A DNA stretch of 64,000 nt from assembly GCA_016718035.1 (NCBI GenBank), contig JADKEK010000004.1, positions 248,001 to 312,000 of the forward strand, given 5' to 3'. This document shows positions 47,335 to 56,056 of the stretch, one piece after another. The DNA comes from Bacteroidota bacterium (GTDB lineage: Bacteria > Bacteroidota > Bacteroidia > Chitinophagales > BACL12). A model generated the notes under the pieces. It was not told where the DNA came from, did no database searches, and was given only the letters and a program-made list of their open reading frames with translations. The position numbers and the translations under genes are program-made. Position 1 is the stretch's first letter. Every line of letters starts with the position of its first letter.

Positions 47335-48216
47335 CTATGCTATTACTAATTTGTAACCAACCCCTCGGATATTTACAATTTTTAAATTAGTGTTAGCCTC
47401 CAACTTTTTACGAAGTTTAGAGATAAATACGTCTAAGGTTCTACCAATATAATCACCGTCATCGCCCCAAACAGTCTTTAAAATTACCTCTCGTTCAATA
47501 GTTGCGTTTGCATTTTTATTTAATAATTGTAACAACTCAGACTCTTTTGCGCTGAACGACACTTTTCCTTGCTGTGTCAACAAAACGGAATTGATAGGGT
47601 CGAATTTATATACTCCTATCAAAATTTCATGTCCATTGGTATTTACTTGCTCATCCTGTTTCATACGCCGAAAAAGTGCTATCACTAATACAGCAGCAAT
47701 TATAACCACAGCAATACCCGGAATCCACAATTGAACTGATAAATATGGCTTATTTATGTCGCTGGCTGCTACAACTTCGGTTTCTAAAATTGTTAAAGCT
47801 ACTGAATAACAAGCCTTTTCCGGTTCTCTAAAGGCGCATGGTATCATTTCAGCAACAGTTGAAAGCCCGGCTTCATAGCTATAAATTATTTCTTTGTTAG
47901 TACATACTTCAACCTCTACGATATACCTGGATGCGATTTTAGTTGTTTTAATAACGCTATCAATGGTTTCAAATAGTTGTTTTGGTAGGAATTGAAATTC
48001 TGTGGCAAACTGAATAGTATAAGTATTGGATTGTTTTAAAACGGGTAAAACAAGTGAAGTGCTGTCTGCTGCATCAAGAAGTAGTTCATGACCAATAATG
48101 CGCATGGCATTCAAAGTGTGTTTTTCACTGTCATTTGTTTGAGCAACTAATGTTGCAATAGAAGTAATGAGGCAAAAAATGAGGTAAACAATTTTAACCC
48201 CGTGAGCTTTTAACAT
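47335..48216 (-). CDS. ToxR-like membrane-anchored winged-helix regulator
   Basis: 293 residues. Signal-like N-terminus (LIFCLITSIATLVAQ), then a predicted periplasmic domain of about 135 residues with Cys105, Cys127 and Cys136, and one membrane helix at about 163-182. A cytoplasmic OmpR/PhoB-type winged helix follows at about 200-293 (VSFSAKESELLQLL, VWGDDGDYIGRTLDVFISKLRKKL, IRGVGYKL). There is no receiver domain, so it is a one-component sensor-regulator. Topology is inverted relative to ToxR: DNA-binding at the C-terminus. It is divergent from an S41 peptidase, with candidate operators between them. The signal is unknown; a Cys127-Cys136 disulfide could be redox sensitive. Confidence 0.85.
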   Translation of the reverse strand: MLKAHGVKIVYLIFCLITSIATLVAQTNDSEKHTLNAMRIIGHELLLDAADSTSLVLPVLKQSNTYTIQFATEFQFLPKQLFETIDSVIKTTKIASRYIVEVEVCTNKEIIYSYEAGLSTVAEMIPCAFREPEKACYSVALTILETEVVAASDINKPYLSVQLWIPGIAVVIIAAVLVIALFRRMKQDEQVNTNGHEILIGVYKFDPINSVLLTQQGKVSFSAKESELLQLLNKNANATIEREVILKTVWGDDGDYIGRTLDVFISKLRKKLEANTNLKIVNIRGVGYKLVIA

Positions 48217-48266
48217 ATAGCAAATTTAACATAAGAGCCCTAATACAACCGCTTTTCTTTGCTTTT

Positions 48267-48327
48267 TTACATTAATTTACATTAAGTTACCTTTAAAAAT
48301 ATTGTATGTTAAGTAAGGAGCTTACTT
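48267..48327. promoter_or_regulatory. 10-bp phased direct repeats and inverted repeat between regulator and peptidase
   Basis: TTACATTAAT, TTACATTAAG and TTACCTTTAA follow one another at 48267, 48277 and 48287, exactly 10 bp apart. AAGTAAG-GAG-CTTACTT at 48311-48327 is a perfect 7-bp inverted repeat carrying the same GTAA/TTAC core. OmpR/PhoB-type winged helices are known to bind direct repeats spaced 10-11 bp. The sites lie 51-111 bp before the divergent regulator start and 20-80 bp before the peptidase start. Confidence 0.65.
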
Positions 48328-48346
48328 TCGTTGTAAATATAGAAGT

Positions 48347-50116
48347 ATGGAAAAATGGATAATTCAGATGTTTGTGCTTGTTGCGATTAATTTCTTCACC
48401 TCATGTGGCATAAACGCGGCTACTGGTGAACCAGAAAGGGCAATTAATTCAAAAATAGGCACTGAGGAAAAACTTTCTATTGTTCAACGACTAAAGGCAA
48501 GTGCTCATTTATCTGTTGAAGAAAAGGTAAACCTTTACTATGCCCTTAAAAAAGATAGTGCACAATACTACAATTTCGGCAATGAAGATGAGCTCAACAT
48601 GTTTGGTTATGCATATTTATGGGACAATAAAATTGAAGAGGCTATAGTTATTTTCAAATTGTTGGTAGCCGAATTTCCTACTTCATCAAATGCTTACGAC
48701 AGTCTGGGGGAAGCATACTTGAAAAATGGAAACCTGGAACTGGCGAAAAAAAATTATGAAAAGTCATTAGCCCTGAATCCTGAAAATTTTAATGCCGAGG
48801 ATCAAATAGAGATTATCATGTTTCCCGATAAGGTCCCCTTAAAGCCTACTGAAAAATTTGAACAAATATATTTAGCAGAAGAGTATAAACAGGACCTCGA
48901 TCAACTTGGAAATACGCTTCTTAAAGTACATCCAAATGCATTAAAGTTTATCTCAAAGGAAAACTTTTGGCAAGCTATTGAATCCAAAAAGGCCCTCATT
49001 ACAAATAGCACCACCTTTGGTGAATTTGCTTGGATGTGCAGTGAAATTATCGCCAATGTGCATTGTTCGCATACCAATATGGGTAGTTTTAATTTCGAAA
49101 CATCGCTATTAATGCTGGCTCAAAAATTTCCTTTAAAAACTTATTGGGTAAATGACAAACTATACGTGGTTGATGCTATGAATAACGGTAAATCTATAAA
49201 TGTTAGAGATGAAATAGTTAGCATTAATGGCGTTAAGGTGTCTATTATTATGTCTGATATTTATAAGCATATTGCATCACAAGGGTATATCAAAACAACT
49301 AAAAACCGGATGTTTAATATGTGGAGCTCAACATTAATTGCATACGCCTTTAATTTTCTTGAAACATATAGTGTAAAAGTGGCGGGGTCAAATAAAGAAA
49401 TATATTTACAGCCGGCAACTGCTATAGCAGAACCATTTTTTGATGAATCGCTAACATATGCAAATAGTGTATTAGACTTGGAATTAATGCCCGATAATTC
49501 TGCCGCTTACCTTACTATAGCTTCATTTAATTATTATAGATGGAACGACTTCGATGTATTTAAAAATTTTATTGATAGCAGTTTTCAAGTCATTAACAGA
49601 AATAAAATCGATAATTTAATCATTGATTTAAGATTTAATGGCGGTGGGTCGCAATCGGCAAGCATGCATTTGTTGCAATATTTGCTTGACAAACCGTTCA
49701 AATATTATTCAACAGTGCAATTTGAAGGAAAGGAAGGAAAAATCGAAGGAGAGGAATTGGTTTATCCATTTGAAAACAGATATAAAGGTAACTGCTATTT
49801 CATTATTGACGGACACGGCAATTCTACTACAGGGCATTTTATGTCAATAGTGAAACATTTTGATGTAGGCACAATCGTAGGCGAAGAGTTAGGTTCCAAC
49901 CAGTTTTGTTCTGCGGGTATGACTACCTGCCGACTGTCAAATACTAAACTCGTATATTACGTGGCAAATAACACCCATGAATCATTGGCCATAACATTGC
50001 CTGATGAAACAGGAATATTACCTGATTATTATATAAGCCAATCCATTGATGAATATTTACAAAAGATTGACGTGGTGAGAGATTTTACTATTGAACTTGT
50101 AAAAAAGGCTAAATGA
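48347..50116 (+). CDS. S41 family peptidase-like lipoprotein with TPR
   Basis: 589 residues. A lipobox (FFTSC) follows a hydrophobic start. TPR-like helices lie around residues 105-155 (AYDSLGEAYLKNGNLELAKKNYEKSLALNPEN). The C-terminal third is S41/tricorn-type: NLIIDLRFNGGGSQS, then DGHGNSTTGHFMSIVK with the presumed Ser and Lys, and VGEELGSNQFCSAG. A PDZ-like stretch (DEIVSINGVKV) precedes it. Predicted periplasmic or outer-membrane-anchored protease. Divergent from the ToxR-like regulator, which probably controls it. Confidence 0.85.
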   Translation: MEKWIIQMFVLVAINFFTSCGINAATGEPERAINSKIGTEEKLSIVQRLKASAHLSVEEKVNLYYALKKDSAQYYNFGNEDELNMFGYAYLWDNKIEEAIVIFKLLVAEFPTSSNAYDSLGEAYLKNGNLELAKKNYEKSLALNPENFNAEDQIEIIMFPDKVPLKPTEKFEQIYLAEEYKQDLDQLGNTLLKVHPNALKFISKENFWQAIESKKALITNSTTFGEFAWMCSEIIANVHCSHTNMGSFNFETSLLMLAQKFPLKTYWVNDKLYVVDAMNNGKSINVRDEIVSINGVKVSIIMSDIYKHIASQGYIKTTKNRMFNMWSSTLIAYAFNFLETYSVKVAGSNKEIYLQPATAIAEPFFDESLTYANSVLDLELMPDNSAAYLTIASFNYYRWNDFDVFKNFIDSSFQVINRNKIDNLIIDLRFNGGGSQSASMHLLQYLLDKPFKYYSTVQFEGKEGKIEGEELVYPFENRYKGNCYFIIDGHGNSTTGHFMSIVKHFDVGTIVGEELGSNQFCSAGMTTCRLSNTKLVYYVANNTHESLAITLPDETGILPDYYISQSIDEYLQKIDVVRDFTIELVKKAK

Positions 50117-50260
50117 GGCAACCTTTTACCCCTGATTCATGAAAAATCAGTTTGTTATGTAATTTGTATTTTTACAAAGTTTCACTTTGAATACTTTGTT
50201 GCTTCTAATTGTAAAGCAATTAAGTGTTTTATAATAGAGGTCATTTCAAATTACAAGTGC

Positions 50261-51406
50261 ATGCGTTTACTTTTTACATGTTTATTCATCAGCATCTTAA
50301 GTAACACTGATACAATAGCGCAAACTCCTGATGTATATACCGATTTAATACCACTTTGTCACACCCTCGGCACTGAAAAAACGCTAGTCGGACTCGGCGA
50401 ATCAACACATGGCACTGCCGAGTTTACAACGATACGCGCTGAGATAGTAAAACAACTCGTTACGAAATATAATTACCGTGTTTTTATTTTGGAGGCCGAA
50501 TTTGCGACTTGTGAAAAAATGAATAAATATTTGCATTCCGGCGAAGGCAATTTAGATTCCCTGATGTTGGACTTGCGTTTTTTTCCTTGGGTGCATGAAG
50601 ATTTTAAAGTGCTACTAGAATGGATGATGAACTATAATCTGGTGCATCCTGAAAATGGCGTCCGGTTTTATGGTATGGATGCACAATATTCGAAATTATA
50701 TGCTCAAAAAGACACGATTATAAAATATTACCCCAATGAAGGCAAACAATTGTTTCAAATCATTGAAGGTAATACAAGTCCTAAGCAAAAAATTAGTGAC
50801 ATCAAACAATTATCCAACTCCCTTGCTTTGGCAAGTAATACAATTGATTTAAGGTTGCAATATTTTATCACCTGTCAACTCAATAAATTATCAGCTACAA
50901 CGTTTAACACCAATACCTATCGCGATGAAAACATGGCGCAATTTGTAAAATGGATATGCCAAAACGCGGGTGATACAACAAAAATGATTATCTGGGCACA
51001 TAACGGTCATCTCAAAAAACAAGGCGGCAAACCAATGGGACAATATTTGGGCGATGCTTATGGTGATAAATATGCCGCTGTGGGTCTCGACTTTAAAGAG
51101 GGCGCATTTTTAGCGGTAGATTATGATGCTGTGGCTGATCGGAAATTGGTGGATATGACTTTAAACCCAATTGTAAAAACAATTGCAGCGGACATTAAAT
51201 TCGGTGATAAGTCTATTGCTATAATTCAATGTGATACCTTAAAACATAATGGTTACATAAATGCAATCGGAGCGATATACGTAAAACAACCTGAAAAAAA
51301 GGCAGCCTTTTATAACAAGCTCCAGCGAAATAAACAGTTCGATTATTTAATAGTTACCAAGGTGTCAACGCCAATACAATTATTGCCACAATATTTAAAT
51401 GAATAA
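50261..51406 (+). CDS. Erythromycin esterase family protein
   Basis: 381 residues with a signal peptide ending at TIAQ. Family motifs: GLGESTHGTAEF near residue 46, FILEAEF, RFYGMDAQ, and WAHNGHLKKQGG. The family includes macrolide esterases EreA/EreB but also many chromosomal members of unknown role; resistance should not be assumed. It starts 145 bp after the S41 gene and is followed after 8 bp by the DUF6624 gene, so those two form a unit. Confidence 0.85.
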   Translation: MRLLFTCLFISILSNTDTIAQTPDVYTDLIPLCHTLGTEKTLVGLGESTHGTAEFTTIRAEIVKQLVTKYNYRVFILEAEFATCEKMNKYLHSGEGNLDSLMLDLRFFPWVHEDFKVLLEWMMNYNLVHPENGVRFYGMDAQYSKLYAQKDTIIKYYPNEGKQLFQIIEGNTSPKQKISDIKQLSNSLALASNTIDLRLQYFITCQLNKLSATTFNTNTYRDENMAQFVKWICQNAGDTTKMIIWAHNGHLKKQGGKPMGQYLGDAYGDKYAAVGLDFKEGAFLAVDYDAVADRKLVDMTLNPIVKTIAADIKFGDKSIAIIQCDTLKHNGYINAIGAIYVKQPEKKAAFYNKLQRNKQFDYLIVTKVSTPIQLLPQYLNE

Positions 51407-51414
51407 TATTTTTT

Positions 51415-52386
51415 ATGAATATAATTTGTAAGAAGAAAATAGTATTGTTGTGCTTATGTTTTTTACCATTACTTTCATTTGGTCAAACAGCTGTGGATAC
51501 AACATTGTTTCGCAATCCTGAAAATTATAATCTCGCACTTCAACATTATTTAAATCAAATTGCTGTTGATACTATTCATCAAAATAATTACTACCAGGCA
51601 GCCTGTTATTACACTTTGCTTAAAAATCAGGAGTTGGCATTTCCCTATTTGAAAAATGCCATTGTTAAAGGTGCCAGAGGTGAAGATGTAATTACAGATA
51701 CAGATTTTAATTTATTAAAAGAAGATACGACGAAATGGAATGAAATTGAGAAATTATTAAAACTTCAATATGCACAACGTAATCCCGGCATCACAAAATT
51801 AGATTTGGGATATGAACTATGGATGATATGGATTGAAGACCAACGTTATCGTACATTTAAAAAGAATAATAAACTAGATGATAAATCCACAACTGACATT
51901 GAGCTCCATGATATCCACTTATCTAAATTAAACGGACTGATTGAATCCTTCGGGTGGCCTAAATATAGCGAAGTAGGAATTGAAGGTGGTGATGCAGTGT
52001 TTTTTATTTTCCAGCACGACAATGCTGAAAATATGAAGGAGATATTACCCTTATTCATCGCTGCTGCTAAGGCCGGTGAAGCAGATTTAAAAAAAGCTGC
52101 TATGATGATTGACCGTTATTTGTCCTACACGGAAAACGTTCAACTTTACGGCACGCAAGCGCATCGCACAATTAAACCGGGACAGGATAGAAATGATATT
52201 CCTTTACAATTATATCCCATTGCAGACGAAGAAAATTTAATTAATAGACGGAATGCAATAGGGATGGGCAATTTTTTAGAAAATTGTAATAGGTTGGGTG
52301 TAACGTATACGCCAATAAATGAGAGAACAGATTATTTTGTAATTGAGATCAAAAAAAAGTGGATAAAAGCCGGCTATTTACTGTAA
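51415..52386 (+). CDS. Secreted DUF6624 domain protein
   Basis: 323 residues. A signal peptide ends at SFGQ. The N-terminal part is helical (YYQAACYYTLLKNQELAFPYLKNAI, TPR-like). The C-terminal DUF6624 is marked by FGWPKYSEVGIEGGDAVFFIFQHD, then VQLYGTQ, and IADEENLINRRNAIGM. The function is not known. It is coupled to the erythromycin-esterase-like gene by an 8-bp gap. Confidence 0.8.
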   Translation: MNIICKKKIVLLCLCFLPLLSFGQTAVDTTLFRNPENYNLALQHYLNQIAVDTIHQNNYYQAACYYTLLKNQELAFPYLKNAIVKGARGEDVITDTDFNLLKEDTTKWNEIEKLLKLQYAQRNPGITKLDLGYELWMIWIEDQRYRTFKKNNKLDDKSTTDIELHDIHLSKLNGLIESFGWPKYSEVGIEGGDAVFFIFQHDNAENMKEILPLFIAAAKAGEADLKKAAMMIDRYLSYTENVQLYGTQAHRTIKPGQDRNDIPLQLYPIADEENLINRRNAIGMGNFLENCNRLGVTYTPINERTDYFVIEIKKKWIKAGYLL

Positions 52387-52498
52387 AATCCCCTATCAAA
52401 CGCTGCAGAAAAAGTTGCGAATATTCATTACAACTAAGAAATTGAAATGGCGTCAATTGTCAGGATGCTCAACAACAACTGGTTATTAATGCATAACA

Positions 52499-52966
52499 TT
52501 AATTAATTTTAGTTGCAATAGCAGTGCCGTTTAGGCCGATGGGTGCCATTAAACTCCAGTCATAGTAGGAGCTGTAAATTTCTAAAATAAATTGACCATC
52601 TACTATATTGCCAAAAGCTTGATAACCATGTGCACTTGCCCCTCCGGCATAGGTATTGTAATACGGAACACAAATACTATCATTTTCAATATAAGTATGC
52701 ATGGGTATGTCGTCAAAAAACTTGAAATTAGTTAATAGTAAATCCCCATTTTCATCTTCTGTTAATTCACATGTGTTGTCAACCGTTGAAACAGTATTAT
52801 AATTCCACCCATTTGTGTCCAGATAAGGGTACTGGTAGGTGTATTCAATTTTGTAGTTGCCTAAATATTCGGCATTTAAATCTACTTCAATTGTTTTTTT
52901 GCAACTGCTGAAAATCAATAAAATGGTTCCAACAGTAATCATTAGGGTAAAAAAATTGGCTTTCAT
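52499..52966 (-). CDS. Hypothetical lipoprotein, paralogue of the one at 55164
   Basis: 155 residues. Lipobox IFSSC, then KKTIEVDLNAEYLGNYKIEY. The mature part is beta-rich with shared words with the copy at 55164-55631: EVDLNAEYLG, NTCELTEDENGDLLLT, GNIVDGQFILEI and a terminal AIATKIN. Length is identical. No known family. It lies convergent with the DUF6624 gene and next to repeat array B. Confidence 0.75.
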   Translation of the reverse strand: MKANFFTLMITVGTILLIFSSCKKTIEVDLNAEYLGNYKIEYTYQYPYLDTNGWNYNTVSTVDNTCELTEDENGDLLLTNFKFFDDIPMHTYIENDSICVPYYNTYAGGASAHGYQAFGNIVDGQFILEIYSSYYDWSLMAPIGLNGTAIATKIN

Positions 52967-53216
52967 AACAAGTAATAATTGGGGATTGTTAATCCAAATT
53001 TATTTATTGTAAAGCAAAAAAGCAAGTTGCTATAAAAAATTTGACAATTCAAAAACAATCTAAGGGCTGTTTATTTAACAACAAATAGCTACTAACCGGC
53101 AGCCACCGCAAGTGTGATTAATTTATCAGCCAATGAACAAAATTGACACTAATGATATTGTTAAACGTGCAAATCCTAGGGACCAATTTATTTTAAAGCA
53201 GAATTGTCAAACTAAA

Positions 53217-53996
53217 TCCCGACCTCATTGCATTACGCTAGTGCAGCTTACGGCACGAAAGCAACGAAGCCAAAAATTATTTATTTATCGCACAACTAAG
53301 CAGACTCAGCGCAACGCAATATTAATAAGGATAATTTTTCATCACCTTCATTTTCACAAATACAATCAAACTAAAAATCCCCCAGCGCCTTGTCTGCGCC
53401 TTGCGAAGTGTCGTTAGCTGCACTTGCGTAAAGCAATGCAGCCTTGATTTTTTGGTTCTTTTGTATCAAGACAAAAGAACATTACATCCCATTCGAAGTT
53501 AATATTCAAAAACGCCTCCAATCCCCCCAATCTTCAAATACTAATAAAAAATTAAAAAATTAAATTATTAATCCCGGCCTCATTGCATTACGCTAGTGCA
53601 GCTTACGGCACTAAAGCAACGAAGCGAAAAATTATTTATTTATCGAACACTTAAGCAGACTCAGCGCAACGCAATAATAATATGGATTATTTATCATCAC
53701 CGTCCTTTTCACAAATGCAATCAAATTAAAAACATCCCAGCGCCTTGTCTGCGCATTGCGTAGTGTCGTTAGCTGCAATTGCATAATCCAATGCAGCCTT
53801 GATTTTTTGGTTCTTTTGTATCAAGACAAAAGAACATTACATCACCTTCGAAGCTAATATTCCAATAAACCACCAAACAATAAATACAAACCCTAAACCT
53901 CACACCCCTGGCTCTTAGAATTACGTTAACTGCAATTGCATAATCCAATGCAGCCTTGATTTTTTGGTTCTTTTGTATCAAGACAAAAGAACATAT
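53217..53996. repeat. Repeat array B: two full units and one short unit of the array A element
   Basis: Same element, same orientation as array A. Hairpin starts are at 53455, 53810 and 53967 (spacings 355 and 157). Heads start near 53222 and 53577 with CCTCATTGCATTACGC. Order (full units, then short) matches array A. Small ORFs here, for example 53133-53417, run through the repeat and are not genes. Confidence 0.9.
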
Positions 53997-54184
53997 AATC
54001 ACATACGAAGGTAAACCTGGAATAATTCACTAAAATCCAATTCATATCGAGTTTACTTAAATTATCCTAATAATAATCCTACCTCACCTCAAAAACCCTT
54101 AACTTTATTCTAATTACCTCTTTAAATCAAACAACACCTTTATAATAAAAGCAATTATTTCCATAATAAGTGCAAACCATAATT

Positions 54185-55099
54185 ATGAAAAAATTAATTC
54201 CTTCTATCGTACTAGTTCTGTTTGCCTTGTTGTTTATAAGCTGTACACATAAAGAAAGTCAAATTAATTTTGTATACCCAGATGGTAACATGAAAGCACT
54301 AATAATGAGCTACGACGATGGTTTGGTTGAAGATTCAAAACTCATTAAATTATTCGATGCAAATAATATTATTGGCACGTTCAACCTTAATTCCGGACTA
54401 TTAAGCACACAACAACACTGGCCACAAGATAATGGCCCTGATATTATTTCCACCTATGTATCCAAAGATTCATTACTACTGATTTATAAAAGTCATGAAA
54501 TTGCTGCCCACGGCTTAACACATCAGGATTTTAAAAATATTAGTGATGACGAAATGCTAAAAGAAGTAAACACAGATATCAGCAATTTAAATGAGCTTAC
54601 AAATCGAAAAATTGTCAGCATGGCTTATCCTTTCGGCAATTCAAATCATCACATCGCTGAATTAATAAGCAACAGTGGCCTTACCAATGCCAGAACGGTT
54701 TCAGATACCTATACTTTTGATTTACCTGATACATTTTTACTTTGGCATCCTACCTGCCACGATAGTAAGGCAATGGAATTTGTAAACGATTATCTGAATT
54801 TAAATAGCAATGAACTTTCACTGTTTTATGTTTGGGGACATTCATGGGAGTTTAATGACCCAAACAGATGGACATCAATAAATGAATTTTGTCAAAAAAT
54901 AGGTAACCAAAAGGATATATGGTATGTGGGCTGTGGAGATTACATTGAATACCAAATTGCACTTAATAATTTAATTATCACTGATGATACTATAGCTAAT
55001 CCAAAAGATAACAAGGAAGTTTGGTATAAAGAAGGTGATGAAACCAAAGTAATTAAACCTGGTCAAACCATACGAGCAAAAATAAATGCCTTGCCATAA
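54185..55099 (+). CDS. Polysaccharide deacetylase family lipoprotein
   Basis: 304 residues from ATG 54185 (MKKLIPSIVL); a GTG at 54170 in frame is less typical. Lipobox LFISC. NodB-fold motifs: SYDDG (metal and catalytic Asp), HGLTH for the metal His pair, and MAYPFGN. The fold removes acetyl groups from N- or O-acetylated glycans at the cell envelope; substrate is open. It sits just outside repeat array B, between the two lipoprotein paralogues. Confidence 0.85.
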   Translation: MKKLIPSIVLVLFALLFISCTHKESQINFVYPDGNMKALIMSYDDGLVEDSKLIKLFDANNIIGTFNLNSGLLSTQQHWPQDNGPDIISTYVSKDSLLLIYKSHEIAAHGLTHQDFKNISDDEMLKEVNTDISNLNELTNRKIVSMAYPFGNSNHHIAELISNSGLTNARTVSDTYTFDLPDTFLLWHPTCHDSKAMEFVNDYLNLNSNELSLFYVWGHSWEFNDPNRWTSINEFCQKIGNQKDIWYVGCGDYIEYQIALNNLIITDDTIANPKDNKEVWYKEGDETKVIKPGQTIRAKINALP

Positions 55100-55163
55100 A
55101 TTCAAATTATTATACTGCAATCGAAAAAACTGCCCTCAACAAATGCAAATGAGATTTAAAACG

Positions 55164-55631
55164 TTAATCTATTTTGGTTGCAATAGCAATCCCCGGTTGG
55201 TTAAGTGAGGTCATGAAAGTCCAATCATAAAGGGTGCGATTTATTTCTAAAACAAATTCCCCATCAACCACGTTGCCATAAGCCTTATAAGTATTTGGAT
55301 AAGGCCCACCTAAATAGTAATCGTATTGCGGTATACATATACTATCAGTTTCAATATAAGTTTTCATTGGTAAGTCCCAAAAAAAGTCGAAATCGGTAAA
55401 TAATAAATCGCCATTTGCATCTGTTGTTAATTCACAGGTGCTATCAATATTGGTAATCGTATTATAGTCCCAATCTGTACCATTAAAATAAGGCTCCTCA
55501 TAGGTATATTCAATACGATATTTGCCTAAATACTCGGCATTTAAATCCACTTCAGTGGTTTTACTGCAACTGCTGGAAATCAATAAAATAGTTCCAATAG
55601 CAATGAGGAGGGTATGAAGGTTGCCTTTCAT
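55164..55631 (-). CDS. Hypothetical lipoprotein, paralogue of the one at 52499
   Basis: 155 residues from ATG 55631 (MKGNLHTLLIAIG); an upstream in-frame start at 55691 would only add a non-signal segment. Lipobox ISSSC. It aligns along its whole length with the other copy (EVDLNAEYLGKYRIEYTYEEPY, CELTTDANGDLLFT, GNVVDGEFVLEI, AIATKID). A duplication product that has diverged, so both copies may be used. Confidence 0.75.
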   Translation of the reverse strand: MKGNLHTLLIAIGTILLISSSCSKTTEVDLNAEYLGKYRIEYTYEEPYFNGTDWDYNTITNIDSTCELTTDANGDLLFTDFDFFWDLPMKTYIETDSICIPQYDYYLGGPYPNTYKAYGNVVDGEFVLEINRTLYDWTFMTSLNQPGIAIATKID

Positions 55632-56003
55632 AAACAGTTTTTTAGGGTTTTTGTAATAATCAAATGTATTCACCGTGTTGCAAAAAACCAAATATTACAG
55701 AAAAATTTGACAATTTAATAACAAACTGAATGTAGTTTATATGGCGTAAGTTACTTGTTTAATCACCTTAAAAATTCATCTCAAAAGGACTTTTTTAATG
55801 GTAATAAAAATCAATAAACACGGTGTGTCATTAAAGCCGAAAACAAGCGTGTTATCTATTTACATATTACTTTCTGAAAACCGGGGTAGCGTCTGATTGT
55901 GAAGCTTCCGCGACAACTGGGGAAACTAGAAGAATAACTAAATCTATTATTTTATTTCTCCGCAACTCCACCCCTCCGCGTGAACCCCAAAATTAATTGA
56001 ATA
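55632..56003. other. Gene-free stretch before the dnaN terminator
   Basis: About 370 bp between two minus-strand genes. No ORF of coding character, no RNA gene and no array repeat was recognised. Confidence 0.45.
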
Positions 56004-56037
56004 AAAAAAGCGATACAGTCACCCGCATCGCTTTTTT
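56004..56037 (-). terminator. Terminator of dnaN
   Basis: An 11-bp stem (56004-56014 with 56027-56037) with a 12-nt loop. On the minus strand it ends in T's. It lies 20 bp after the dnaN stop. Confidence 0.85.
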
Positions 56038-56056
56038 AATATTTTTGAATTGAATA

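Noticed and set aside
50261..51406. Macrolide resistance gene
   Set aside because: Only family-level similarity to Ere enzymes can be seen; many members do not act on macrolides.
53133..53417. 94-residue ORF in array B
   Set aside because: It runs through the repeat unit, lacks any protein-like pattern and is disrupted in sister units.
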